Source of the DNA: Bacteroidales bacterium UBA1733
GTDB lineage: Bacteria; Bacteroidota; Bacteroidia; Bacteroidales; UBA3663
DNA length: 9,350 nt
Assembly (NCBI GenBank): GCA_002315795.1
Contig: DCIF01000079.1
Span: forward strand, 5,500-14,849
Reading direction: 5' to 3'
A model generated the notes under the pieces. That model searched no databases and was not told the origin of the DNA. It was given only the letters and a program-made list of their open reading frames with translations. Made by a program: the position numbers and the translations under genes. Shown here in pieces: positions 1-6,208 of this stretch. Positions within the stretch are counted from its first letter, which is position 1; every line of letters begins with the position of its first letter.

Positions 1-365
1 TCAAGAATGGCACGAATAGAAGGATCGACCAATGCCATAATACCCTCAAGGATGATGACCTGACGAGGTTCGATGCGAGTAGATTTGTCCTTCAGTCGTG
101 AACAGGTATTGTAATCATACACGGGTTCATCAATAGCTTTGCCTTCGCGAAGGAAAGTGAGATGCTTAAACAGAAGTTCCCAGTCAAAAGCACGAGGTTC
201 ATCAAAGTTCTGAGCGCGACGTTCTTCCCAGGGTAGATGGCTACTGTCTTTGTAATAATTATCCTGAGAGACAACAGCCACACTGTCTTTTGGAAGACTC
301 TGAATGATTTTTCGAACTACGGTTGATTTACCGGAACCCGTACCGCCTGCAATACCAATAATCAT
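1..365 (-). CDS. udk: Uridine kinase, N-terminal part (C-terminus outside window)
   Basis: Uridine kinase phosphorylates uridine and cytidine to UMP and CMP with a nucleoside triphosphate, in the cytoplasmic pyrimidine salvage pathway. Reading leftward from the ATG at 363-365 gives 121 codons with no stop before the window edge. About 90 residues should be missing, because the family is usually just over 200 aa. The P-loop is GGTGSGKS at residues 7-14. SQDNYY at 33-38 and NFDEPRAFDW at 53-62 match the conserved substrate-binding stretch of uridine kinases. VIILEGI near residue 107 is the Walker-B-like strand. No Shine-Dalgarno sequence is visible. The gene diverges from the RNA methyltransferase gene and has its own -7 box at 397-404. 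Phosphoribulokinase shares this fold, but the motif wording fits uridine kinase. Confidence 0.93.
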   Translation of the reverse strand, partial: MIIGIAGGTGSGKSTVVRKIIQSLPKDSVAVVSQDNYYKDSSHLPWEERRAQNFDEPRAFDWELLFKHLTFLREGKAIDEPVYDYNTCSRLKDKSTRIEPRQVIILEGIMALVDPSIRAIL

Positions 366-396
366 TTTTCTGAAGGTTATAATTTATATAATGGCG

Positions 397-404
397 CAAA
401 TTTA
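397..404 (-). promoter_or_regulatory. Probable -7 box of the udk promoter
   Basis: On the minus strand this reads TAAATTTG, an exact match to the Bacteroidetes -7 consensus TAnnTTTG, and lies 31 nt upstream of the udk ATG. No TTTG lies 19-21 nt further upstream, where GGCAG is found instead. The -33 element is therefore weak or absent and the call rests on one box. Confidence 0.5.
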
Positions 405-464
405 ATAATTTTCTTCGACAATTCTGCCTTTTGCAACAAAAAAAGCATATAATTCAGCCGATAA

Positions 465-496
465 TTTGTTGAAGAGCGTAAAAAATGCTATTTTTG
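465..496 (+). promoter_or_regulatory. Promoter of the trmH-family gene (TTTG-N20-TATTTTTG)
   Basis: TTTG at 465-468 and TATTTTTG at 489-496 are 20 nt apart, matching the Bacteroidetes primary-sigma consensus at every defined base. Transcription should begin a few bases past 500, giving a leader of roughly 15 nt before the ATG at 517. This also argues against a TTG start at 466, which would fall inside the -33 box. Confidence 0.75.
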
Positions 497-516
497 CATC
501 CACAAAACAAGAAATT

Positions 517-1302
517 ATGCTTATTCTTACAAAGAATATTATCAAAGAAATACGTAGTCTTGAGCAACGGAAATCAAGGCTTGAACAACGCTCATGGCTG
601 GCTGAAGGCAATAAAATGGTGGGGGATCTGCTTGATGGCTCTTCCCGCAGATTCGTTTGTCGCAGGTTGGTTGCGACACAGGAATGGTGGCAGCAGCATG
701 CGCATTTCTCTTCGGTTGCTGAAGAATGCTATGAGGTTACAAAGGCCGACATGAATCGCGTTTCTTTGCTGCATGCACCGCAGGATGTGTTGGGCGTTTT
801 CTCTCTGCCAGATGCAAAAGAACCTGTGTCTGCTGCTACTCACGACAAGCTTTCTATTCTGCTCGATGAAGTGCAGGATCCTGGCAACGTAGGAACGATC
901 ATACGCACGGCCGACTGGTATGGCATTCGTGATATCTACTGTGCACCTGGTACGGCCGACTGCTTTAGCCCTAAGGTGGTGCAGGCAACGATGAGTGCAT
1001 TGTCGCGCGTCAATGTTCACTATTTTGTCGATAAGGAGGCTTTGTGTTCTTGGTTGAAGAGCAATACCTCGATTCCTGTCTATGGCACTTTCCTGGAAGG
1101 TGAAAATATCTACCAAACCACCCTGAACCCTAAGGGTATTCTGGTGATGGGCAATGAGGGTCGTGGTATCTCTGATCAGGTGGCTGCTTTTGTCAATCGT
1201 AAGATACTGATTCCTGCTGCAGCACCTGAACATGTAGAATCATTGAATGTCGGTATTGCTACTGCCATCTGCTTAAGCGAGATTATTGGCAGGAACTCGT
1301 AA
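517..1302 (+). CDS. TrmH/SpoU-family RNA 2'-O-methyltransferase
   Basis: SpoU (SPOUT superfamily) enzymes transfer a methyl group from S-adenosylmethionine to a ribose 2'-OH of rRNA or tRNA in the cytoplasm. The product is 261 aa from the ATG at 517. Residues 20-50 (RSWLAEGNKMVGDLL) resemble the small N-terminal substrate-binding domain. The catalytic domain carries all three SpoU motifs: motif 1 at 118-131 with N124 and R130 (GNVGTIIRTA), motif 2 at 207-219 (GILVMGNEGRGIS), and motif 3 at 230-251 with ESLNVGIATAI, which forms the trefoil-knot cofactor site. The frame stays open back to a TTG at 466, but that lies in the promoter, so 517 is preferred. No Shine-Dalgarno sequence is visible. 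The gene stands alone, converges on the glycosyltransferase and ends just before a terminator hairpin. The exact RNA target (23S rRNA is common for this type) cannot be read from sequence. Confidence 0.92.
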   Translation: MLILTKNIIKEIRSLEQRKSRLEQRSWLAEGNKMVGDLLDGSSRRFVCRRLVATQEWWQQHAHFSSVAEECYEVTKADMNRVSLLHAPQDVLGVFSLPDAKEPVSAATHDKLSILLDEVQDPGNVGTIIRTADWYGIRDIYCAPGTADCFSPKVVQATMSALSRVNVHYFVDKEALCSWLKSNTSIPVYGTFLEGENIYQTTLNPKGILVMGNEGRGISDQVAAFVNRKILIPAAAPEHVESLNVGIATAICLSEIIGRNS

Positions 1303-1309
1303 TAAAAGA

Positions 1310-1336
1310 TTTAGCAGGACTTTTGATCCTGCTAAA
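1310..1336. terminator. Shared bidirectional terminator hairpin
   Basis: TTTAGCAGGA (1310-1319) and TCCTGCTAAA (1327-1336) form a perfect 10-bp stem with a 7-nt loop. Read leftward, the hairpin is followed by ATCTTTTATTA; read rightward, by AAAGATTTC and a T-run at about 1350-1358. The T-tracts are loose on both sides, but the position between two convergent stop codons supports termination of both genes. The TAG stop of the glycosyltransferase gene (1332-1334) lies inside the right arm. Confidence 0.75.
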
Positions 1337-2405
1337 AGATTTCTGAATATTTTTTCTTTCTTCTCAGATAATACTGAAATAGAATACTGATCTTTTCCTG
1401 CTTGAAGACCGGTGCTTGTCCGAAGCCTACTAATTCGCCGGCAGAATACTGTGTTCTGATCATCTTCGACGCTTCACGATGTGCTACGAAGATGGCATAG
1501 ACTTGTCTGAATTCTCCGTGAAGCAGGAAGTTCAATGCGGCAACACCATCTAAGATTTTTCGGATGGTAATCGTGCGATTATAATTATTAGCAGGAAGGT
1601 TTTTCCACATCATTACCAAGCTGTTGCGGAAATTTAGCTTGGTCTTCTTCGGATTGCCTTGTGCCAAGCTGGCACCCCCCTTATGATACACTTTTGACTG
1701 TGGCACACACGCTATCTCATAACCCATTCTTCGCAAACGCCAGCATAGGTCAATCTCTTCCATGTGCGCAAAGAAACGTGCATCGAGGCCACCTGCTTGC
1801 AGATAAGTTTGTGTTCTGACCATCAGGCAGGCCCCTGTTGCCCACATCACTGGCCAGGCCTCTCCTACCGGTAGGTCATACTGACCGTGATCGGGTTCAA
1901 CATCTTCAAAGATTCGACCCCGGCAATAAGGATATCCCAGTTTGTCGAGGTATCCACCACAGGCACCTGCGTATTCGAAATAATCTTCTTTAGGTGCTGT
2001 CATTCCAGATAAACCTGAGAAATCCTTCAAAAGCTTAGGTTGTAAAGCCGCACAGTTGCGGTGGCCGTCCATATATCCGATCAATGGATCTAACCAGTTT
2101 GCTGTCACTCGAACGTCATCATTCAGAAGCACAACATATTCGGGTGCTTCCTCTTGGTCGTACAATTGCCTGATGGCTCGGTTGTAACCTTCTGCGAAGC
2201 CATAGTTTTGATCTAAAGCCAGTATCCGGACAGAAGGAAACTCTTCTCTGATTACTTGAAGGCTGCTGTCTGTAGAACCATTATCGGCAACGATGACTTC
2301 ACAATCTTCCCTCTTGGTGTATTTCACAACAGAAGGCAGATAGCTTCTGATCAGGCCATGGCTGATGCCATTCCAGTTAAGTATGATTACTGCTACTTTT
2401 GACAT
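1332..2405 (-). CDS. Glycosyltransferase family 2 (rhamnosyltransferase-like)
   Basis: GT2 enzymes move a sugar from a nucleotide-sugar donor to a saccharide or lipid acceptor; here the likely setting is the cytoplasmic face of the membrane in cell-surface glycan assembly. The product is 357 aa with a complete GT-A fold signature: VAVIILNWNG at 4-13, the nucleotide-binding strand VIVADNGSTDSS at 37-48, NYGFAEGYN at 67-75, and the metal-binding LNDDV at 94-98. The acceptor-side motif HMEEIDLCWRLRRMG spans 214-228, and YHKGGAS at 240-246 has the conserved C-terminal histidine. These spacings resemble WbbL-like rhamnosyltransferases, but the sugar cannot be assigned. The C-terminal 100 residues have an amphipathic, Arg/Lys-rich tail (YYLRRKKK), possibly membrane-associated. 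The ATG lies 10 nt after the stop of the upstream outer-membrane gene, so the two are probably co-transcribed. No Shine-Dalgarno sequence is visible. Confidence 0.9.
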   Translation of the reverse strand: MSKVAVIILNWNGISHGLIRSYLPSVVKYTKREDCEVIVADNGSTDSSLQVIREEFPSVRILALDQNYGFAEGYNRAIRQLYDQEEAPEYVVLLNDDVRVTANWLDPLIGYMDGHRNCAALQPKLLKDFSGLSGMTAPKEDYFEYAGACGGYLDKLGYPYCRGRIFEDVEPDHGQYDLPVGEAWPVMWATGACLMVRTQTYLQAGGLDARFFAHMEEIDLCWRLRRMGYEIACVPQSKVYHKGGASLAQGNPKKTKLNFRNSLVMMWKNLPANNYNRTITIRKILDGVAALNFLLHGEFRQVYAIFVAHREASKMIRTQYSAGELVGFGQAPVFKQEKISILFQYYLRRKKKYSEIF

Positions 2406-2415
2406 AAGAAATCAT

Positions 2416-5064
2416 TTAGAAATTGATACTGACAGCTACCTGGACACCGTTCTTTGAGATTTTCTCGTGATCGAGGTAATTGAGTCGTCTGATGTATTCT
2501 ACACGCAGAACCTTGAAAATATTGTCAATACCAAAGGCTGCTTCCATATAAGGAGTTGCTCCAAGGCGATAGACGGTACCATTGCTTGGGAACTCGTAGA
2601 TCGTCGGATTCTCTGGTGTTACACCATCTGCTTTCATCAATGAAGGATCATTCTTGGCACTTAAACTACCTTTGACACCTCTGAACGTTACGACCTCTCT
2701 GAGCTTCAGATGTCTGAAATATGGCAGATTATTGAATATCAGACCATTCATCTTCCAGCAGATGTTCCATGAAGCATATTGGTCATAGACAAATTCCATG
2801 GCATTAAGCTGTGAGAAAGAACCTTTCTGTATAGTATAGCCGGTATTTGCATTCGGCATTGACAATAAGGTATAAGGAGCCTGCGTCCATACCTTACCCA
2901 CTTCAAGGTTTAAGTCGGCATATCCCAGCACATTCAGCCAGAAACGCTTAGTGAACTTGAAGTCGGTGCGCTGATAGTCGAAGTCTGTACCGAGAACGCC
3001 TTTCTTAGCAATCTGATGTGTAAGTTCAAAGACAGGATGGCGGTCATCTACACGAACACGTGTGGTTCGCATCTGCATAAATGACTCCTTCGGAGCCCAT
3101 CTTAAGCTGACCGAACCGATGGCAAGATCATAGTATGGAATATTGATGCCAGAACCTACTTCTTTGAATTTTCCTAATCGTGAGTCGTATTCTCTCTGAA
3201 GGTCGGCCTTCACCTTGACGCTGAAATGATTCCAGAACTCAAGCGTATAAAGCAATGAGTTACTTCTTACGTAAGTAAACTTCGGATCAGCAGATCTTCG
3301 GAAGGACGTGAGGAAATTATCGCGGTTAGTCGATAGCTGCAAACCCAGTTCACGACTATCAAACGAAGATTCTAATTTCAACGAATGGATAGGGAATTCA
3401 TTCGCAAACATTTTCTTTCTTCGGAACGAATACTCCAGCGAGGCATCGTATTTCCATTTATGATCTTCAATGCCATAAGCTACATAACCGGCACCAAACA
3501 GATGATGATTGACATTGGCGGTGGTGATACCTCCCACTCTGAAGCGCATGTGTTCCAGCTGGTTCCAAGAAGCAAGGGCATTGCATGGACCGATCATAAG
3601 CTTTGACTCTTCATCTGGTTTGCCATCAATAGGTACAAAACCTTTGAACAGCCAACCGAGAATCATCTCAGTAACCTGATAGAAAGGAACTTTACGCATG
3701 CGGGCAATCATGGCTTCGACCGAGTGGTCGTAGTCAAAGTCATCTGTCTTGCGGTAATACTTCCAGAAATCTATGTTGTTCGTATTTCGATTGATATTCA
3801 AGCTCTCAATCACTGGAGCCTGCTTGAATATGGATGCAGAATTCTCAGGTTCCTGCTCTTTGAAATCAGAGTATCTGATGATTCGGTGCGCGTAAAAGCC
3901 TAACGATCCGGAGGTGACATTCAACTCAGAGTCAAAGCTTTTGCGGGTAACTACACGCGTGCTGTCATCCAGTCGGGCATTGTCAATCTCTACATGCAGG
4001 TTTCTTACGAAATTAAGATTGATATCTGGTGGAATATTGAGTTCTGCATGCTTCACCCAATACGTGCTGTCAAGACTCACATACAGATGTCCGACAAATC
4101 CGAAAGACTGAGGTAAAGCTGGTGCAAATCCTAAGTCTATGTATTTATTACCGTCGCTTAAGTTCAGGGTATCAAGAATATAATACTTGTAGAAGGTCGG
4201 ACCGAACGAAGATGTCGGAGATACGAACTTCTTGCGGTAGAGATAGATGTTGTCTTCCATCAGATCCAACTCTGGGAATACTTCTTTTTTGAGCATGGCT
4301 ACAACATCATCTGGCATCATGTCATCAAGGCCGGAGTGTTTTTCTGCTTCGGTGACGACGCGCGTAAGATTTTTATCCTTGTTGTAGTAATGAGTCTCAA
4401 CACGTTCGTCGGTCGTAACAGGAAGAATAGGAGCACCAGAAACTTTCGATGTATCAACGAATTCCTCAATAAATTTGAATTTCTTTTTCCACATGCGCAC
4501 ATGGAAATCGCTGAAATTATTCAAAGAATAGGTGATATTATCATAGCGATTGAGTGTAAAGTAGTCTTTCTCTTTAGGAGAGAAATCATCTTTGTGAGCA
4601 ATGATGTTCCTAATCAAGGCCACTGCTGGATTGTCCTTACGGCGATAACGTTCCTTCTTTGGTTTTACCACTACCTCGGAGAGCTGTATATCATTGGGTA
4701 CGAGCTTGATGGTCACCGTCTGTTTACGGTTTCCGGCAATGATATGTGCAGAATTATATCCTAAACTGCTGATATTAATGGTGCTGCCTGGACGTACAAG
4801 CATAGAAAACTTGCCATCGGTATCGGAGATTGTACCATTGGTGGTGCCTTGTTCAGCAATGTTGACAAAGTCTAAAGGAAGGTTTGTCAAACTATCTATG
4901 ATCTGACCTTGAACAGTGATTCGTGATACTGTCTTGCCAGCGTTTTGGCTTCTGCCAGTAGTGGATTTGCTTTGCGCATGGGCATCTATGGAAAAAATGC
5001 TCATTGTCAAAAGCAAAAGCACAATATATATAAAGTATATATAGTAAAATGGTTTTCTTAACAT
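2416..5064 (-). CDS. Outer-membrane CarboxypepD_reg-like / DUF5686 protein
   Basis: This is a large envelope protein of unknown function, 882 aa. A signal peptide is clear: a short basic start (MLRK), a hydrophobic stretch at about 6-25, and an AHA cleavage site at 28-30 before Q31. Residues 50-122 form a CarboxypepD_reg-like beta-sandwich (GQIIDSLTNLPLDFVNI, GTISDTDGKFSM, SSLGY). VVVKPKKERYRRKDNPA at about 131-147 matches the linker that opens DUF5686 proteins. The remainder is rich in alternating aromatic/polar strands and ends in SINF, with the terminal aromatic residue typical of outer-membrane barrels. I infer a periplasmic domain followed by a barrel. No plug domain or TonB box is obvious, so a SusC-type transporter is unlikely. 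The ATG at 5062-5064 has AAAGG 7 nt upstream (5072-5076). The gene heads an operon with the glycosyltransferase and follows an unusual structured leader. Confidence 0.88.
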   Translation of the reverse strand: MLRKPFYYIYFIYIVLLLLTMSIFSIDAHAQSKSTTGRSQNAGKTVSRITVQGQIIDSLTNLPLDFVNIAEQGTTNGTISDTDGKFSMLVRPGSTINISSLGYNSAHIIAGNRKQTVTIKLVPNDIQLSEVVVKPKKERYRRKDNPAVALIRNIIAHKDDFSPKEKDYFTLNRYDNITYSLNNFSDFHVRMWKKKFKFIEEFVDTSKVSGAPILPVTTDERVETHYYNKDKNLTRVVTEAEKHSGLDDMMPDDVVAMLKKEVFPELDLMEDNIYLYRKKFVSPTSSFGPTFYKYYILDTLNLSDGNKYIDLGFAPALPQSFGFVGHLYVSLDSTYWVKHAELNIPPDINLNFVRNLHVEIDNARLDDSTRVVTRKSFDSELNVTSGSLGFYAHRIIRYSDFKEQEPENSASIFKQAPVIESLNINRNTNNIDFWKYYRKTDDFDYDHSVEAMIARMRKVPFYQVTEMILGWLFKGFVPIDGKPDEESKLMIGPCNALASWNQLEHMRFRVGGITTANVNHHLFGAGYVAYGIEDHKWKYDASLEYSFRRKKMFANEFPIHSLKLESSFDSRELGLQLSTNRDNFLTSFRRSADPKFTYVRSNSLLYTLEFWNHFSVKVKADLQREYDSRLGKFKEVGSGINIPYYDLAIGSVSLRWAPKESFMQMRTTRVRVDDRHPVFELTHQIAKKGVLGTDFDYQRTDFKFTKRFWLNVLGYADLNLEVGKVWTQAPYTLLSMPNANTGYTIQKGSFSQLNAMEFVYDQYASWNICWKMNGLIFNNLPYFRHLKLREVVTFRGVKGSLSAKNDPSLMKADGVTPENPTIYEFPSNGTVYRLGATPYMEAAFGIDNIFKVLRVEYIRRLNYLDHEKISKNGVQVAVSINF

Positions 5065-5068
5065 GTTA

Positions 5069-5076
5069 ATACCTTT
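5069..5076 (-). promoter_or_regulatory. Shine-Dalgarno region of the DUF5686 gene
   Basis: On the minus strand this reads AAAGGTAT, with AAAGG ending 7 nt before the ATG at 5064. It is one of only two recognisable ribosome-binding sequences in the window. It is complementary (AAGGTAT to ATACCTT) to one of three ACCTT repeats upstream in the same leader, so it could be masked by RNA pairing. Confidence 0.55.
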
Positions 5077-5100
5077 AATAATTTCTATTCGTTAATAGAT

Positions 5101-5136
5101 AAAATAAAAGGGCAGAGTCTCCAAGACTGTACCCTT
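5101..5136 (-). terminator. Terminator-like hairpin inside the DUF5686 leader
   Basis: On the minus strand AAGGGTACAGTCT (5136-5124) pairs with AGACTCTGCCCTT (5120-5108) around a TGG loop. The stem has 13 positions with one G-U wobble and one C-C mismatch, and is followed directly by TTATTTTA. The wobble forms only in minus-strand RNA, and the T-tract lies only on that side, so it acts leftward. It sits between the only visible promoter (5276-5307) and the DUF5686 start codon, so it is either an attenuator or the 3' end of a small RNA. Confidence 0.65.
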
Positions 5137-5156
5137 CGAAATTTCTTTTTATGTTT

Positions 5157-5203
5157 TAATACCGGAAAAACTAAACTCTAAAAATCCAGTTTTTCCGGTA
5201 TTA
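5157..5203. repeat. Perfect 16-bp inverted repeat with 15-nt spacer
   Basis: TAATACCGGAAAAACT (5157-5172) is an exact reverse complement of AGTTTTTCCGGTATTA (5188-5203). The spacer at 5173-5187 is AT-rich. No T-tract follows directly on either strand, so it does not look like a terminator. In the minus-strand leader RNA it would fold into a stable stem-loop about 20 nt upstream of the terminator-like hairpin. It could alternatively bind a dimeric regulator. Confidence 0.85.
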
Positions 5204-5204
5204 G

Positions 5205-5271
5205 ATTTTAAGGTTAAAATTAAAATAGTGTTTATTTTAAGGTATCGTGTTATGGTTATGTTATTTAAGGT
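5205..5271. repeat. Three spaced copies of ATTTTAAGGT, period about 29 nt
   Basis: ATTTTAAGGT occurs at 5205-5214 and 5234-5243, and ATTTAAGGT (one T fewer) at 5263-5271. Starts are exactly 29 nt apart, while the sequences between the copies are unrelated. The last copy lies at the expected transcription start of the minus-strand promoter, and the others lie downstream. In the leader RNA each copy reads ACCUUAAA(A)U, complementary to the Shine-Dalgarno core AAGGU. Confidence 0.6.
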
Positions 5272-5275
5272 GCTG

Positions 5276-5307
5276 CAAAGATACAGCCTTTTTTCATACT
5301 TGCCAAA
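5276..5307 (-). promoter_or_regulatory. Promoter for the DUF5686-glycosyltransferase operon leader
   Basis: On the minus strand TTTG (5304-5307) and TATCTTTG (5276-5283) are separated by 20 nt, a full match to the Bacteroidetes primary-sigma consensus. The expected start is near 5269, about 205 nt before the DUF5686 ATG. No other TAnnTTTG box is visible on this strand between here and 5064. Confidence 0.75.
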
Positions 5308-5431
5308 TTTTTCTAATAAAAAAAGTTGTGCAATCTATTGCAAAGCACGATATTTAACATCTGTTTACATTTTAGATGCTAAAAAACGTTCATTTTTGTC
5401 AATTTTGCTTCTCAAATCTGAGTTGTTTTGC

Positions 5432-6196
5432 TTATTTTACCGAGCAAATTATACTCTTTGCGGTGTTAAGATGCTCTGGTTTTCCGCAATCAACCCACCT
5501 ATGGCCCGTTACATTGATTCCTTTCAGTTTGGTTTCCTGACATAAAGAAATATAGAAATCCATAATCGGGAAAGCAGCTTCTTTTTTGTGATTCAAATAT
5601 TTATCTATTTTTTTGTCGATAATATGAATACCACTGAAAGCATATTTATAGAGCTTCAGGCTATCAAGAGAAGAATAATCTGAGACTCTTTGAGCTAAGG
5701 AAGCCGGCTTTATCTCCCCTGTCTTGATGTTAGTCCATCCCTGCATCTCTAACTCGTCGTTAAAGATCAGGTATCTGGATGTTTCGCGTTGGTTGATGGC
5801 CAGGGTTGCTATACAATTTCCCTCTGAATGTGCGTTGTATAATGCTTTTAGATCAATATCAGAGATGATATCTACATTATGGATTAATATAGGATCATCA
5901 TTTTCAAATAGACGCATTGCTGCCTTGATTCCTCCACCAGTATCAAGAAGCATTGCTCGCTCATCACTAATCTTTATATCTACACCAAAATTGTTGTTGG
6001 CATCAAGAAAATCTATGATCTGCTGTCCGAAATGATGGATATTGACAACGATATGATCAAACCCCGCAGTTTTCAGTTTTTCTATCTGATGCTGAAGCAA
6101 GGTTTTTCCTGCCACTTCAACCAGCGCTTTTGGCCGGTCATTGGTCAAAGGTCGCAAACGCGTTCCTAAACCTGCTGCAAAAATCATTGCATTCAT
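5432..6196 (-). CDS. MurU-like sugar-1-phosphate nucleotidyltransferase
   Basis: The product is a 254-aa cytoplasmic enzyme of the nucleotidyltransferase family that couples a sugar 1-phosphate to an NTP, giving an NDP-sugar and pyrophosphate. The signature GLGTRLRPLT with RPKALVEVAGKTLL spans 9-34, and K23 and K31 are candidate substrate contacts. LDTGGGI at 84-90, FSGIHII at 187-193 and WVDCGKPEHL at 234-243 match the pattern of N-acetylmuramate-1-phosphate uridylyltransferase (MurU) of the peptidoglycan recycling route. The metal-binding aspartate is D109, in HNVDI, where the family usually has NGD. AGAGG at 6203-6207, 6 nt upstream, selects the ATG at 6196 over the in-frame ATG at residue 4. 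The gene lies 12 nt after the LpxH-like gene. Lys codons in the 3' third are almost all AAA. No AmgK-type kinase is present in the window. Other NDP-sugar pyrophosphorylases remain possible. Confidence 0.8.
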   Translation of the reverse strand: MNAMIFAAGLGTRLRPLTNDRPKALVEVAGKTLLQHQIEKLKTAGFDHIVVNIHHFGQQIIDFLDANNNFGVDIKISDERAMLLDTGGGIKAAMRLFENDDPILIHNVDIISDIDLKALYNAHSEGNCIATLAINQRETSRYLIFNDELEMQGWTNIKTGEIKPASLAQRVSDYSSLDSLKLYKYAFSGIHIIDKKIDKYLNHKKEAAFPIMDFYISLCQETKLKGINVTGHRWVDCGKPEHLNTAKSIICSVK

Positions 6197-6202
6197 ACTG
6201 TG

Positions 6203-6207
6203 CCTCT
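6203..6207 (-). promoter_or_regulatory. Shine-Dalgarno sequence of the MurU-like gene
   Basis: AGAGG on the minus strand lies 6 nt before the ATG at 6194-6196 and directly after the TAA of the LpxH-like gene (6209-6211). It fixes the start codon and suits translation of a downstream cistron. Confidence 0.6.
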
Positions 6208-6208
6208 A

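Larger units (their letters stand above)
5065..5431. other. Non-coding interval with promoter, repeats and two hairpins
   Basis: This 367-nt gap separates the stop of the nucleotidyltransferase gene (5432) from the start of the DUF5686 gene (5064). From left to right it holds a Shine-Dalgarno sequence (5072-5076), a terminator-like hairpin (5101-5136), a perfect inverted repeat (5157-5203), three ACCTT-type repeats (5205-5271) and a promoter (5276-5307). The part at 5308-5431 is AT-rich, with only a weak 6-bp hairpin at 5370-5384 and no convincing terminator for the upstream operon. No ATG-started leader peptide is present on the minus strand between the promoter and 5064. Confidence 0.8.

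Noticed and set aside
592..1233. 213-codon open frame antisense to the methyltransferase gene
   Set aside because: It is fully covered by a SpoU gene with all catalytic motifs. The antisense translation has no recognisable domain and no promoter box ahead of it.
4336..4764. 142-codon plus-strand open frame inside the DUF5686 gene
   Set aside because: It is antisense to the conserved start of the DUF5686 region and shows no domain.
5108..5269. 6S RNA or another known structured RNA
   Set aside because: The two consecutive hairpins do not form the single long bulged helix of 6S RNA, and no riboswitch consensus was recognised.
5205..5271. 29-nt-spaced repeats as a CRISPR array
   Set aside because: The repeated unit is only 9-10 nt, there are three copies, one has lost a base, and no cas gene is present.
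5370..5384. TTTTAG-ATG-CTAAAA hairpin as terminator of the DUF59-lpxH-murU-like operon
   Set aside because: The 6-bp stem is nearly all A-T and no T-tract follows on the minus strand.
5228..5545. 105-codon plus-strand open frame across the intergenic region into the MurU-like gene
   Set aside because: It has no ATG start, promoter or ribosome-binding sequence. Its 3' part is antisense to a convincing gene, and its composition is that of AT-rich spacer.
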